From a virus: a stretch of DNA of 33,856 bases. The stretch covers positions 1 through 33,856 of IMG/VR virus record IMGVR_UViG_3300010430_000286. One strand, written 5' to 3'. This document shows, piece by piece, positions 11,074 through 18,491 of this stretch; position 1 is the stretch's first letter, and the number at the start of each line of letters is the position of its first letter. The position numbers and the translations under genes are program-made. Under the pieces are notes generated by a model. That model was given only the letters and a program-made list of their open reading frames with translations. It was not told the DNA's origin and did no database searches.

Positions 11074-11417
11074 CTGAAAAAACCCCAAATTACAAAGCAG
11101 ACCAAGCAATTGAACGTCTTGAAGAAAGTAAAGGCTATGAGCCGCTTGGCGCATGCAAGTCGCAGTTTGAAATTTTCCTGGAAGAAGAGTTAAACCTGGT
11201 CAAAAAAGTGCTCGTTGAGAAAAATCGCAAATATGGTAATTCAGCCCTGGAACCTCAGCGCGTTTTTTCCAAAGCCAGCCCCTTAGAGCAGATAAACGTC
11301 AGAATAGACGACAAACTATCACGCATTGCAAACCAACAAAAGGATGAAGACGAAGATGCAGAATTCGACTTACTCGGCTACCTGTTACTCAAAATGGTCG
11401 CCAAACGATATGTCTAG
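11070..11417 (+). CDS. DUF1599-like (nucleotide-modification-associated) protein
   Basis: A 115-residue protein from ATG 11070 behind AAGGAG. The core KNRKYGNSALEPQRVFSKAS, then IRVRIDDKLSRI-like (INVRIDDKLSRIANQQ), an acidic DEDEDAEFD and LLGYLLLKMVAKRY closely follows the DUF1599 pattern that I recall as 'nucleotide modification associated domain 1'. Family members occur in phages and are linked by context to nucleotide metabolism; the reaction is not established. It overlaps NinG and the Q-like gene at its ends. Confidence 0.7.
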   Translation: MTEKTPNYKADQAIERLEESKGYEPLGACKSQFEIFLEEELNLVKKVLVEKNRKYGNSALEPQRVFSKASPLEQINVRIDDKLSRIANQQKDEDEDAEFDLLGYLLLKMVAKRYV

Positions 11418-11772
11418 TAGAAGGATTGATATTGATCATGATCTCATTCAATGGGCATTGTGGAGTAAGCGAGGCAGTGATCCGGGTATTGGTTATCCAC
11501 CTATGACACCAACCCGCAGAATCAGCGGGGCGCCACTCGAGTGGGAATATGATATTAATCACGTACCAATCGCGATCACTATATCAGACGACCGCGCGAT
11601 AAGAATCGATAAGGCCATCGCGTCACTAGAACTAGACTTAAGGACGACGATTTATCTCAAGTACCAGCGAGAGTTTCAAATTATTAAAATCGCCAAAGCA
11701 ATGCGACTTAGCAGAGATAAGGTTTCACAGAACATTCAAACGGCCAAAAGGGTTCTCCAGCACATCCTATAA
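11410..11772 (+). CDS. Q-like antiterminator
   Basis: A 120-residue protein from ATG 11410 (overlapping the previous stop). N-terminal IDHDLIQWALWSKRG with a GIGYPP patch, and a C-terminal ID.AI..L....R..IYLKYQ...IIKIAKAMRLSRDKVSQN helix-turn-helix, match the small antitermination-Q family. Its position right before a promoter followed by two terminators supports that role: it would load on polymerase at the late promoter and allow read-through into the lysis and structural genes. Confidence 0.8.
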   Translation: MSSRRIDIDHDLIQWALWSKRGSDPGIGYPPMTPTRRISGAPLEWEYDINHVPIAITISDDRAIRIDKAIASLELDLRTTIYLKYQREFQIIKIAKAMRLSRDKVSQNIQTAKRVLQHIL

Positions 11773-11775
11773 AAC

Positions 11776-11784
11776 TTATCCACA
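11776..11784 (+). promoter_or_regulatory. Consensus DnaA-box sequence
   Basis: TTATCCACA, an exact match to the strong bacterial DnaA box, 20 bases upstream of the late promoter -35. A single site could occur by chance. Confidence 0.35.
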
Positions 11785-11802
11785 GGCGCCGAAAAAAAAT
11801 AT

Positions 11803-11830
11803 TTGCATCGTGCGCGCATGGTGTTAAAAT
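11803..11830 (+). promoter_or_regulatory. Late promoter PR'
   Basis: TTGCAT (11803-11808), 16 bp, TAAAAT (11825-11830) with an extended -10 TGT directly upstream. The position between Q and the lysis genes, plus the terminators that follow, identify it as the late promoter. Confidence 0.75.
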
Positions 11831-11854
11831 AACAAGCCTAAAAACATTATTTTG

Positions 11855-11887
11855 AAAGCTGCACCCTAACGGAATGCGGCTTTTTTT
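11855..11887 (+). terminator. Late leader terminator 1
   Basis: Stem AAAGCTGCA / TGCGGCTTT (one G-U pair), then TTTTTTT. It starts about 20 bases after the predicted transcription start, as with lambda tR'. Confidence 0.8.
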
Positions 11888-11946
11888 GTGCCTGAAATTT
11901 GATGCTGCTCCTTCACCTATAACAATAAGATCTCCCTAAACTTAAA

Positions 11947-11994
11947 GCGCCTACAGGGTCTCTCCACCCTTGGCTATAGGCGCGTCTTTTTTTT
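11947..11994 (+). terminator. Late leader terminator 2
   Basis: Stem GCGCCTA / TAGGCGC, with an inner CAGGG / CCCTTG stem, followed by TTTTTTTT. It stands just before the ribosome-binding site of the first late gene. Confidence 0.75.
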
Positions 11995-12005
11995 AAAGGA
12001 TAACT

Positions 12006-12224
12006 ATGTCGACAACCGACCCCCAAAAATTAGAGGTTAAAGTTGCGGTCCTTGAAAGGGATATAGAGCATCTCACCGAAGCCGTGAAAGAGCTAACTAC
12101 CGAAGTAAAAAATAACAACGAAATTATCAAACGCTCAAAGGGGGTGGTTTTTGGTGCCTCTTTGGTTATATCTGGTGTGGTGGCGGCATTAACTGCGGTT
12201 TATAAATTTTTCATTCCATCATGA
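12006..12224 (+). CDS. XhlA-like holin or lysis membrane protein
   Basis: A 72-residue protein: residues 8-42 form a coiled coil (VKVAVLERDIEHLTEAVKEL) and residues 46-70 a single membrane segment (VVFGASLVISGVVAALTAVY). This is the layout of XhlA-type proteins that assist phage or PBSX-like lysis. ATG 12006 follows AAAGGA. First gene of the late operon, overlapping the lysin candidate by four bases (ATGA). Confidence 0.75.
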   Translation: MSTTDPQKLEVKVAVLERDIEHLTEAVKELTTEVKNNNEIIKRSKGVVFGASLVISGVVAALTAVYKFFIPS

Positions 12225-12709
12225 AAGAGCAACTATTTTACGGCCTAGCTAATAAACAAGAGGCGGTAATAATTACTCGTAAGATCTGCGACATATTAGG
12301 CCGGGGCAGCAACAACAACGCCGACCAACTTCTTATTGAAACGGCCCAGAAAGAGACCTTACTGGGATCATTTAGAGATCGACATCCGCATAAGCACGGT
12401 GTCGGCTTAAGTCAATTCGACTTAATCGGATTTAACGACGTAAAGCAGCGCACACGACCACATATTGCCGCGAAAATTTACGAAAACTTTGGTATTAAAC
12501 TCAGGCATATTGAACACCGCGATTTAGCTTTTTCGCCATTTCTATCTCTTTTATGGTGCCGCCTTTTTTATATGCTGATACCGGAACCTATTCCGACAAA
12601 CATACCCTTAAGGGCAGATTACTGGAAAAAATATTACAACACTGTCAAAGGTGCCGGAACTGCGCAGGAGTACATAACCTGCGCTAAAGAAATTCCGGTT
12701 ATGTACTGA
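12221..12709 (+). CDS. Probable endolysin (lysozyme-like fold)
   Basis: A 162-residue protein. IETAQKETLLGSFRDRHPHK followed by GVGLSQFDLIGF resembles the catalytic-Glu helix and 'G.GL.Q' loop of lysozyme and transglycosylase folds, with E46 or E50 as the candidate acid. The ending LRADYWKKYYNTVKGAGTAQ is a pattern I recall from phage proteins in lysis cassettes. No signal peptide, so export would need the holin. Placed between two lysis-type membrane proteins. Family assignment is tentative. Confidence 0.6.
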   Translation: MKEQLFYGLANKQEAVIITRKICDILGRGSNNNADQLLIETAQKETLLGSFRDRHPHKHGVGLSQFDLIGFNDVKQRTRPHIAAKIYENFGIKLRHIEHRDLAFSPFLSLLWCRLFYMLIPEPIPTNIPLRADYWKKYYNTVKGAGTAQEYITCAKEIPVMY

Positions 12710-13215
12710 TGGATTTTGATTGGAAAAAAACACTTAGCAGTATCGCCCCGACTTTAGCAACCGCATTAGGCGGCCCTATGGCAGGGGCAGCCACCAAGTT
12801 TTTGGCTGGTTCTCTACTCGACGACGAGGCAGCCAATGAGGCGGAGTTAGAGAGTTATGTTTTAAGCGCAAACCCCGACCAGCTTGCCCATATTAAAGAG
12901 ATTGATTCGCAATTTAAGTTGCAGATGGAGCAATTAGAGGTCGACGTTTTTAAATTAGAAACGACTGACCGACAAGATGCCCGCAATTTAGCTAAAGGAG
13001 ATGTGAGGCCACAGCTTATTTTGAGCGCGGTTTTCATTATCGGCTATTTCTCAATTGTGTTGTCGTTATTGTCTGGACTTATCGAAATTCCAGAAAAGCA
13101 AACGCAACTTTTAACAATGCTAATCGGTGTATTAACGGCGGCAATCACCGGGATCATTCAATTTTGGTTTGGGAGCTCTCACGGCTCTAAATCAAAAGAT
13201 AACAAAAAAGAATAA
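12709..13215 (+). CDS. Holin of the 3-TM (GTA_holin) type
   Basis: A 168-residue protein with an N-terminal Gly/Ala-rich hydrophobic segment (IAPTLATALGGPMAGAATKF), a charged helical middle (ANPDQLAHIKEIDSQFKLQM; TTDRQDARNLAKGD) and two C-terminal membrane segments (LILSAVFIIGYFSIVLSLLS and LLTMLIGVLTAAITGIIQFW). This matches the 3-TM holin family. It would open the inner membrane for the lysin. The ATG overlaps the lysin stop (ATGG/TGA junction). Confidence 0.85.
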   Translation: MDFDWKKTLSSIAPTLATALGGPMAGAATKFLAGSLLDDEAANEAELESYVLSANPDQLAHIKEIDSQFKLQMEQLEVDVFKLETTDRQDARNLAKGDVRPQLILSAVFIIGYFSIVLSLLSGLIEIPEKQTQLLTMLIGVLTAAITGIIQFWFGSSHGSKSKDNKKE

Positions 13216-13228
13216 TCAGGAATAAATT

Positions 13229-14797
13229 TTGCCACTATCAAGAGTAAGGGCAGCAGTAAGGGCCGTTCTAGTTTCTGCGGCTGTTTTTCCATTGGCGGCT
13301 AGTGAGTTTGTACCTGCCAAAATGCCAATGGAGGTTACGTTTCCCCGCCCCGATCTGGAAACACAGGCCCACGCCAGACATCGAGTGCTATCCAACGAGA
13401 TAGATAACGAATTGCCTATCGGTATTCGTGGCGGTGCCTGGCCATTTAAATATGAATTAATACAGGCTCCAGCCGGGACAACTCTTGGCGAACTTCCGAC
13501 CGATCCAGATTACGGGTTTTTAAATATTCCCAAGGAGTCTGTACCGGCAAGCGGAACGGTCACAATAACTATCCATGTGCATGACTGCGAAAATGTTTCG
13601 CCAACGGTCATCACCTGGGACCCTGTTGCTGATAACAGCGCATTTGTTTATACAGATAATAGCGTCCCCGTTTCTGGAACCGGCACACACGACAGTCCGT
13701 TAAAGGATTTTCAAGACTGGTTTTTAGACGACGAAAACGATACGACTTTCGCGAACAAGGTCGCGGTCTGGAAAACGGGAAGCGGGGCATATGTACCGCG
13801 CAGCGATGCGGGCTTTTCGAGTAACGTAAGATTTAACCAGGGATCTAAAACGCCCTCTTTTATCGCTTATCCAGGCCATTCACCTGTTTGGGATTGTACC
13901 AACGCAAAATTATTAACCGATACGCCTGGTGGGCTAGATGATCTTTTCGTTTATGGGATCACTTTTCAAAATGCCCGCCAAGATGTTTCTAACGCTCATT
14001 TTTGGTGGGTAAGGGGTGGTATACAAAGGATCACCTTTGCGAGATGCACCCTTAAAGATTTTGGTGGCGGCGGAACTGTTGGCAATGACAATACCTGTCC
14101 GATTTTTATCTCAAACGACGACACGCAAAAATATCACGTAACGATTAAAGAGAATACCTGGGATAACATATCAACGCGCATTGGCGGCGTTCAAGTATCA
14201 AATGGCTCGCTCCTTGATATGTATTACACCTTCAATATTTGTTTTGAAGGTAATATCGCGAAAAATTGCGATACCACTTATGGGTGGTGGTTTAAGGGCT
14301 CTACTGCCTTCGCTAGCTTCCGCCGAAATTATGCGGTTGAAAACATGCAAGGCCGAATTTTAACCATTGGCTATGGCGCAGAAGCGCAAGAAATACCCCA
14401 TGACCATGAAGTTTGTTGGAATACGCTAATCGGCGAGAGTGACACCGGACAAGATGTTGTTCTGTGGGCTATGTCGCCCGTTAACGCCAATTTATCCTAT
14501 AACTCATTTGAGTATCGCAATTCGATAAGCGGCCGCGTTCGTTACCAATTCTTTACGGTAACCGCAAACGATCCTCAGGAAGATTCCGAACTACTCGAGA
14601 CTCAAGACAGCATTTACATTAGCGACAACAATCCAAATCAGAATAACCATTTAACGGCCTCAGTCATCAACGAAGTAGGCCCAAGGCTAACCGATACACT
14701 CACAGGTAATTCGACAACAGACGCCACCGGGAAATTGGTCGGGCTCGCTAGAGATAACAACCTTTATTCAATAGGTCCAGAAACTCGCTATGGCTAA
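13229..14797 (+). CDS. Right-handed beta-helix appendage protein
   Basis: A 522-residue protein starting at TTG 13229 with CAGGA about eight bases upstream. The first ~23 residues look like a Sec signal or a hydrophobic anchor. The middle (about 150-430) has the short repeated strands and NN/GG turns of a parallel beta-helix (VYGITFQNARQDVSN; ARCTLKDFGGGG; FEGNIAKNCDTTYG; RRNYAVENMQGRI), as in tail spikes and polysaccharide lyases. It may bind or cut a surface glycan. An export signal on a phage structural protein would be unusual; a later start (MPMEV, residue 32) is possible. Confidence 0.7.
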   Translation: MPLSRVRAAVRAVLVSAAVFPLAASEFVPAKMPMEVTFPRPDLETQAHARHRVLSNEIDNELPIGIRGGAWPFKYELIQAPAGTTLGELPTDPDYGFLNIPKESVPASGTVTITIHVHDCENVSPTVITWDPVADNSAFVYTDNSVPVSGTGTHDSPLKDFQDWFLDDENDTTFANKVAVWKTGSGAYVPRSDAGFSSNVRFNQGSKTPSFIAYPGHSPVWDCTNAKLLTDTPGGLDDLFVYGITFQNARQDVSNAHFWWVRGGIQRITFARCTLKDFGGGGTVGNDNTCPIFISNDDTQKYHVTIKENTWDNISTRIGGVQVSNGSLLDMYYTFNICFEGNIAKNCDTTYGWWFKGSTAFASFRRNYAVENMQGRILTIGYGAEAQEIPHDHEVCWNTLIGESDTGQDVVLWAMSPVNANLSYNSFEYRNSISGRVRYQFFTVTANDPQEDSELLETQDSIYISDNNPNQNNHLTASVINEVGPRLTDTLTGNSTTDATGKLVGLARDNNLYSIGPETRYG

Positions 14798-15689
14798 TTA
14801 TGTAAGCGGCACCCAAACTAATCCAGGAGCTAACTACACCCCAGCTTCAGACGAGCTTTTGGCGTGGGTAGCTTGTTGTCGTAAGAATGGCACTAACTCA
14901 GCCTCTAACCAATTGTTTGGTGCAGCCGCAATGGTTGAGCCTGCAAACCAAGACCAATCTATTAACATGGCGGGCGGCGGCGATGTTAGCGGCTTCTTGG
15001 CTAATCTTGTTAGTCCTGGGACAACAGCTGAGGCGTTGACTGTTACGTGGGCCGAAACAGTATTAAATGATTTAGGCTTTGCAATGACAATTGCAGGCGT
15101 TGATCCAACCACACCCGTTTACCCAACTAACGGCAGCGCTGGCGGCACTTATACAGGCAACGCCAGCCCCGGCTTGGGTTATGACGCCCCCGCCGGCGCG
15201 GTTGTAGTTTATTGGCGGATACACGCGCAAGCCAGCGCGATAAATTGGACAGATCCAACAAATTTCACGCCCCGTTTTACTCAAGATTTGCTTTCCACCC
15301 CTGCCGTCCGGACGCTGCGGGTCTGGACAAGAGATGTGGCCGCCGAGGATTTAGGCGCCACGGTTGCTGCTACTAGTGATTTAGTTGGCGATGGCGGAGT
15401 CCATGGGGTTGTTGTTTATCAACCCGCCCCAAGCTCAGGCCATGATTTAACAGCGAGCAACGGCTTGATCCAGTCAATCGCACCAGGCATTACGCTAACG
15501 CAAACTCATTTGCTGAGCGGCTCTGATGGATTGATTTCATCTTTAGCGCTCGACGGGACAATCACACAAACTCATATTTTATCGGGCGACAATTCTCTCA
15601 TTCAGCCAATTGCAACAACTGGGGCTGTGGTAGTGACGCCCAACTTTAGGCCTGAGTGGGCTATTAATTCAACGGTGACACTACAATGA
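14790..15689 (+). CDS. Structural/appendage protein with ITQTH repeats
   Basis: A 299-residue protein. Residues 1-215 form a Gly/Ala/Thr-rich beta domain of unknown family. The C-terminal 80 residues hold two or three ~25-residue repeats (LTQTHLLSGSDGLISSLALD, ITQTHILSGDNSLIQPIATT) ending in a PIATTGAV cap. The same repeat and cap occur in the gene at 16059. Probably exposed fibre or decoration modules. Start overlaps the beta-helix gene stop. Confidence 0.7.
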   Translation: MANYVSGTQTNPGANYTPASDELLAWVACCRKNGTNSASNQLFGAAAMVEPANQDQSINMAGGGDVSGFLANLVSPGTTAEALTVTWAETVLNDLGFAMTIAGVDPTTPVYPTNGSAGGTYTGNASPGLGYDAPAGAVVVYWRIHAQASAINWTDPTNFTPRFTQDLLSTPAVRTLRVWTRDVAAEDLGATVAATSDLVGDGGVHGVVVYQPAPSSGHDLTASNGLIQSIAPGITLTQTHLLSGSDGLISSLALDGTITQTHILSGDNSLIQPIATTGAVVVTPNFRPEWAINSTVTLQ

Positions 15690-16054
15690 TTAAAAATCAG
15701 ACCGGCCAAATTGTTGGCGCCGATATGTTTAATTTATCTGACGGATCACCTTTCACTGGAGCGGCGTCTGTGTTTGTTGAGATAGGTGGTGGCGCCCAGG
15801 CTGCTGGCGCCGGAACTGTTTCTCACAAGGGCAACGGTTCACATGAGTATTTACCGACACAGGCAGAAACCAATGCTGATTATGTCGCTTTTATTTTTAC
15901 TGGTACCGGCGCCAAAAACGTCAAAGTGCAGGTTTATCCAGTCGTTCAGATTGATGTTGATGCAAATGGTTATGTTAGCGCCGACGTCAAAGAGATTAAC
16001 GATGCAACGGTGAACGGCAACGGAACAAGCGGTAACAAATGGCGCGGGGCTTAA
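15686..16054 (+). CDS. Small phage structural protein
   Basis: A 122-residue protein coupled by ATGA to its neighbour. TVSHKGNGSHEYLPTQAETN, then YVAFIFTGTGAKNVKVQVYP is a pattern I recall in many phage tail-appendage proteins, where it forms a beta-sandwich; the end (DVKEINDATVNGNGTSGN) is also typical. Likely structural, function unassigned. Confidence 0.7.
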   Translation: MIKNQTGQIVGADMFNLSDGSPFTGAASVFVEIGGGAQAAGAGTVSHKGNGSHEYLPTQAETNADYVAFIFTGTGAKNVKVQVYPVVQIDVDANGYVSADVKEINDATVNGNGTSGNKWRGA

Positions 16055-16058
16055 GTAA

Positions 16059-16595
16059 ATGTTTGATTCTGCCGCGTTTGATATTAGCGCGTTTGATGAA
16101 TCCGCGTTTCAATTTGACATAACGCACAATCTGACCGCTGATAGTGCCGCCGTCAACCCGGTCGCACCAAGCGCTCAAATCACACAAACCCATTTATTAA
16201 CATCGGCAAATGGCCTGGTTGCACCACAAAGCCCAGGCCAACCCATTTCTCAAACGCACCTTTTGATTGGTGCAAGCGGTCTAATAAATGCTTTGGCTAC
16301 AACCGGCAATATTACGGTTGGCGATGTGCATGATTTGTCCGCGGTAAGCTCGGCGATCAATCCATCAGCCCCAAGTGTTGCAATTACACAAACGCACTTA
16401 TTAGTGGCTGTTGATAGTAGTTTGGCAGTCCAGGCAACCACCGCCGCAATTAGCCAAACGCACAGCCTAGCGGCCCAAAATAGCCAAATAATACCGATCG
16501 CAACAACTGGCGCCGTGTATAACGCGGCGTTAATTAATTTAGATCCCCAGCTTCTCAAGATTTATTCAAGTACAAAGCGATTCACCATCGCATAA
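16059..16595 (+). CDS. ITQTH-repeat structural protein
   Basis: A 178-residue protein. After a short N-terminus (FDSAAFDISAFDESAFQFDI) it consists almost entirely of five to six ~25-residue repeats of the type H.L.A....I.P.A....ITQTH, with variants ISQTHLLIG, ITVGDVHDL and ISQTHSLAA, and the cap IIPIATTGAV shared with the 14790 gene. Low charge and strict periodicity suggest an extended beta fibre or decoration protein. Confidence 0.7.
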   Translation: MFDSAAFDISAFDESAFQFDITHNLTADSAAVNPVAPSAQITQTHLLTSANGLVAPQSPGQPISQTHLLIGASGLINALATTGNITVGDVHDLSAVSSAINPSAPSVAITQTHLLVAVDSSLAVQATTAAISQTHSLAAQNSQIIPIATTGAVYNAALINLDPQLLKIYSSTKRFTIA

Positions 16596-16610
16596 CAGAG
16601 GTATAGAACC

Positions 16611-16997
16611 ATGCCAAAATGGACCCATACAGACGTGTTAGACAACGGCCTGAATGAAATAGTTAATAATGGCGATGTATTGCATGTTATTTCCGCTTAT
16701 GCTGCCGCAGATAACTATGCGACTGTCACCGGTAATAGCGTTGCAAACTATTCGCTTGCCGGTGGTGACAAAACGCTAGCCGCCCACGCAACAACAGGCC
16801 GAAAAGTGACGATTGGAGCCAAGTCCGGAAACAACGCCACAGCGACCGCCGCATCACCCGATCTTCACTTGGCTGTGGTTGATTCCGTAAATTCAAAGGT
16901 TTTATATGTGACAGACGAGACCAGCGATCAACCAATCACCAGCGGCAATCCTGTCAACACCCCAGCATTTGACCTGCAATTGCCCCAGCCCGTTTAA
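16611..16997 (+). CDS. Conserved phage structural protein (MPKWT type)
   Basis: A 128-residue protein beginning MPKWTHTDVLDNGLNEIVNN and continuing ...GRKVTIGAKSG...LHLAVVDSVNSKVLYVTDE...NTPAFDLQL. I recognise this layout from many tailed phages; it is thought to be a minor virion component, exact role unknown. Start behind AGAGG. Confidence 0.75.
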   Translation: MPKWTHTDVLDNGLNEIVNNGDVLHVISAYAAADNYATVTGNSVANYSLAGGDKTLAAHATTGRKVTIGAKSGNNATATAASPDLHLAVVDSVNSKVLYVTDETSDQPITSGNPVNTPAFDLQLPQPV

Positions 16998-16999
16998 TA

Positions 17000-17305
17000 A
17001 TGTTTGAAATTGTCGAGTTAGTTAGGAAGGGTCGAGATAACCCTTTTTCCTTGTCTGTTAATTTTGACGGCCAACCTGTCGATTTTTCGAGTGCCTCTAG
17101 TTTTGAATTGAACGTCGGCGGCGTATCGATTACCGCTGGAATTGTTGGCAATTCGACGGGTGAGCTGACGTTTAATATTCAGGATGAGGATGTGCCAATC
17201 GGGACGCATATTGCCGAACTAATTGTTTATGATCCCGGGCATCTAGACGGGCAAGTTATTGTTGATAAGCATAGCGACAAACTGCTCAAAATAAAGTTTG
17301 TGTGA
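17000..17305 (+). CDS. Small beta-sandwich structural protein
   Basis: A 101-residue protein with alternating strands (PFSLSVNFDGQPVDFSSASS; ITAGIVGNSTGELTFNIQDE; GTHIAELIVYDPGHLDGQVI) like an Ig or BppU-N-type module. Two bases after the preceding stop (TAATAATG), coupled to the gpZ-like gene. Probable virion or appendage component. Confidence 0.65.
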   Translation: MFEIVELVRKGRDNPFSLSVNFDGQPVDFSSASSFELNVGGVSITAGIVGNSTGELTFNIQDEDVPIGTHIAELIVYDPGHLDGQVIVDKHSDKLLKIKFV

Positions 17306-17901
17306 TGGTTGGGATTAGATTCGACCACGATTTAAAGAAGTTAGAACGCGACCTCGGAAGTATATCTAAAAAGGTTTTGCCGGTAGCTATCCCTCAGGCG
17401 ATTAATAGGACTTTAAATTCTACCGCTACTAAAGCGGTTAAATTAATCTCTACTGAGACAGGCATCAAGCAAAAGACAGTTAGGGAAAAGCTGCAAAAGT
17501 TTAAAGCCTTTCGTAATAGATGGACGGCTAAGATAGACGCCCGAGAAGGGCGAGCTCATAACTTAATAGCAAGCGTGACCCAATCGCAACGCCGCCCGGG
17601 CTTCTTTAATAAGCGGCTCAAGAATGGACGCTATAAGTCCCCCGGCGTTAAGTCTCGAGCATGGAATAAGCAAAGAGTTTATAAGCACACGTTCATAGTC
17701 AATACTCGTCGCGGTCCATTAGTGGCAGCGAGAGAAGGGGCAGCGCGCAAGCCTTTAAAGTTTATTAAAGGGCCAAGCATTCGCCGAGAGTTTGACAAAG
17801 AACGGACTACTCAAGAGATGCGGGACAACGTCGACACACGGCTACCGATTGAGGTGAGCTCTGCCGTTAACAATCAATTAAGACGATTTAACCGAAGATA
17901 A
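17305..17901 (+). CDS. Minor tail protein Z-like
   Basis: A 198-residue very basic protein. PVAIPQAINRTLNSTATKAV, then STETGIKQKTVREKLQKFKA and AREGRAHNLIASVTQSQRRP match the lambda gpZ/prophage minor tail Z family, which acts at the head-tail interface end of tail assembly. ATG 17305 (a GTG at 17302 is equally in frame) overlaps the upstream TGA. In lambda Z lies among the head-tail genes; here it precedes the terminase. Confidence 0.8.
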   Translation: MVGIRFDHDLKKLERDLGSISKKVLPVAIPQAINRTLNSTATKAVKLISTETGIKQKTVREKLQKFKAFRNRWTAKIDAREGRAHNLIASVTQSQRRPGFFNKRLKNGRYKSPGVKSRAWNKQRVYKHTFIVNTRRGPLVAAREGAARKPLKFIKGPSIRREFDKERTTQEMRDNVDTRLPIEVSSAVNNQLRRFNRR

Positions 17902-17904
17902 AAA

Positions 17905-17970
17905 GGTACTTCCTAGATCTTTTTCCTTACGGGTGCGCGGCTGCGCGAGGTTTACGTTGTGCGAGGGGAT
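17905..17970 (+). other. cos: Candidate cos region
   Basis: A 107-bp non-coding gap directly upstream of the small terminase gene contains GGTACTTCCT (17905-17914), a pyrimidine-rich stretch and the GC-rich TGCGCGGCTGCGCGAGG near 17934-17950 with CGCG-GCTG-CGCG symmetry. Phages with Nu1/gpA terminases carry cos here. No cut site can be assigned from sequence alone. Confidence 0.4.
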
Positions 17971-18008
17971 TGAAACCGAGTTTTTTGTTTTCATTTAAAA
18001 GGTGGTCA

Positions 18009-18491
18009 ATGAAGGTCAATCGCAATGAGTTAGCGGCGTTGCTTGGTGTGTCACTTCCGACAATCAATGCAAAGATTAAAAAGGGGATGCCCTATGTCAC
18101 CCGCGGCGCCCGTGGCAAAGAGTGGACTTTTGAAACTGCCGATGTTTTGGCTTGGGAAAAAGACCAGGCTATAGCAAATACAATCGGCGATACACAGACA
18201 GTTGATCGCGATGAATTGTTAAAAAGAAAACTTGCCGCGGAAACAGCTCTTGCGGAAATTGAAGCGGCTAAGAAAAAAGGCGAGGTTGCGGATCTCTCAG
18301 AGATTGAGCTCGCGTGGGAAAATACTTTGGTCGAATTGCGTTCGCGCTTTCGGCAAATCCCCCAGCGAGTCGCGCTGCAGTTGTTAGGCGCAAAAAACGA
18401 AACGGATATAAAGGAGATTTTGGCCGACGAAATCGATCAATGTCTTACAACCTTAGCTTATGAATTTGACGACGACATCGACGGCGAGTGA
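18009..18491 (+). CDS. Terminase small subunit (Nu1-like)
   Basis: A 160-residue protein. Residues 1-45 are a winged helix-turn-helix (RNELAALLGVSLPTINAKIK KG) that would bind cos DNA; the rest is helical (KRKLAAETALAEIEAAKKKG) and ends in an acidic tail, as in Nu1. ATG 18009 follows AAAAGGTGG; a TTG at 17970 would extend into the cos candidate and is rejected. Overlaps the large subunit by 32 bases. Confidence 0.85.
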   Translation: MKVNRNELAALLGVSLPTINAKIKKGMPYVTRGARGKEWTFETADVLAWEKDQAIANTIGDTQTVDRDELLKRKLAAETALAEIEAAKKKGEVADLSEIELAWENTLVELRSRFRQIPQRVALQLLGAKNETDIKEILADEIDQCLTTLAYEFDDDIDGE

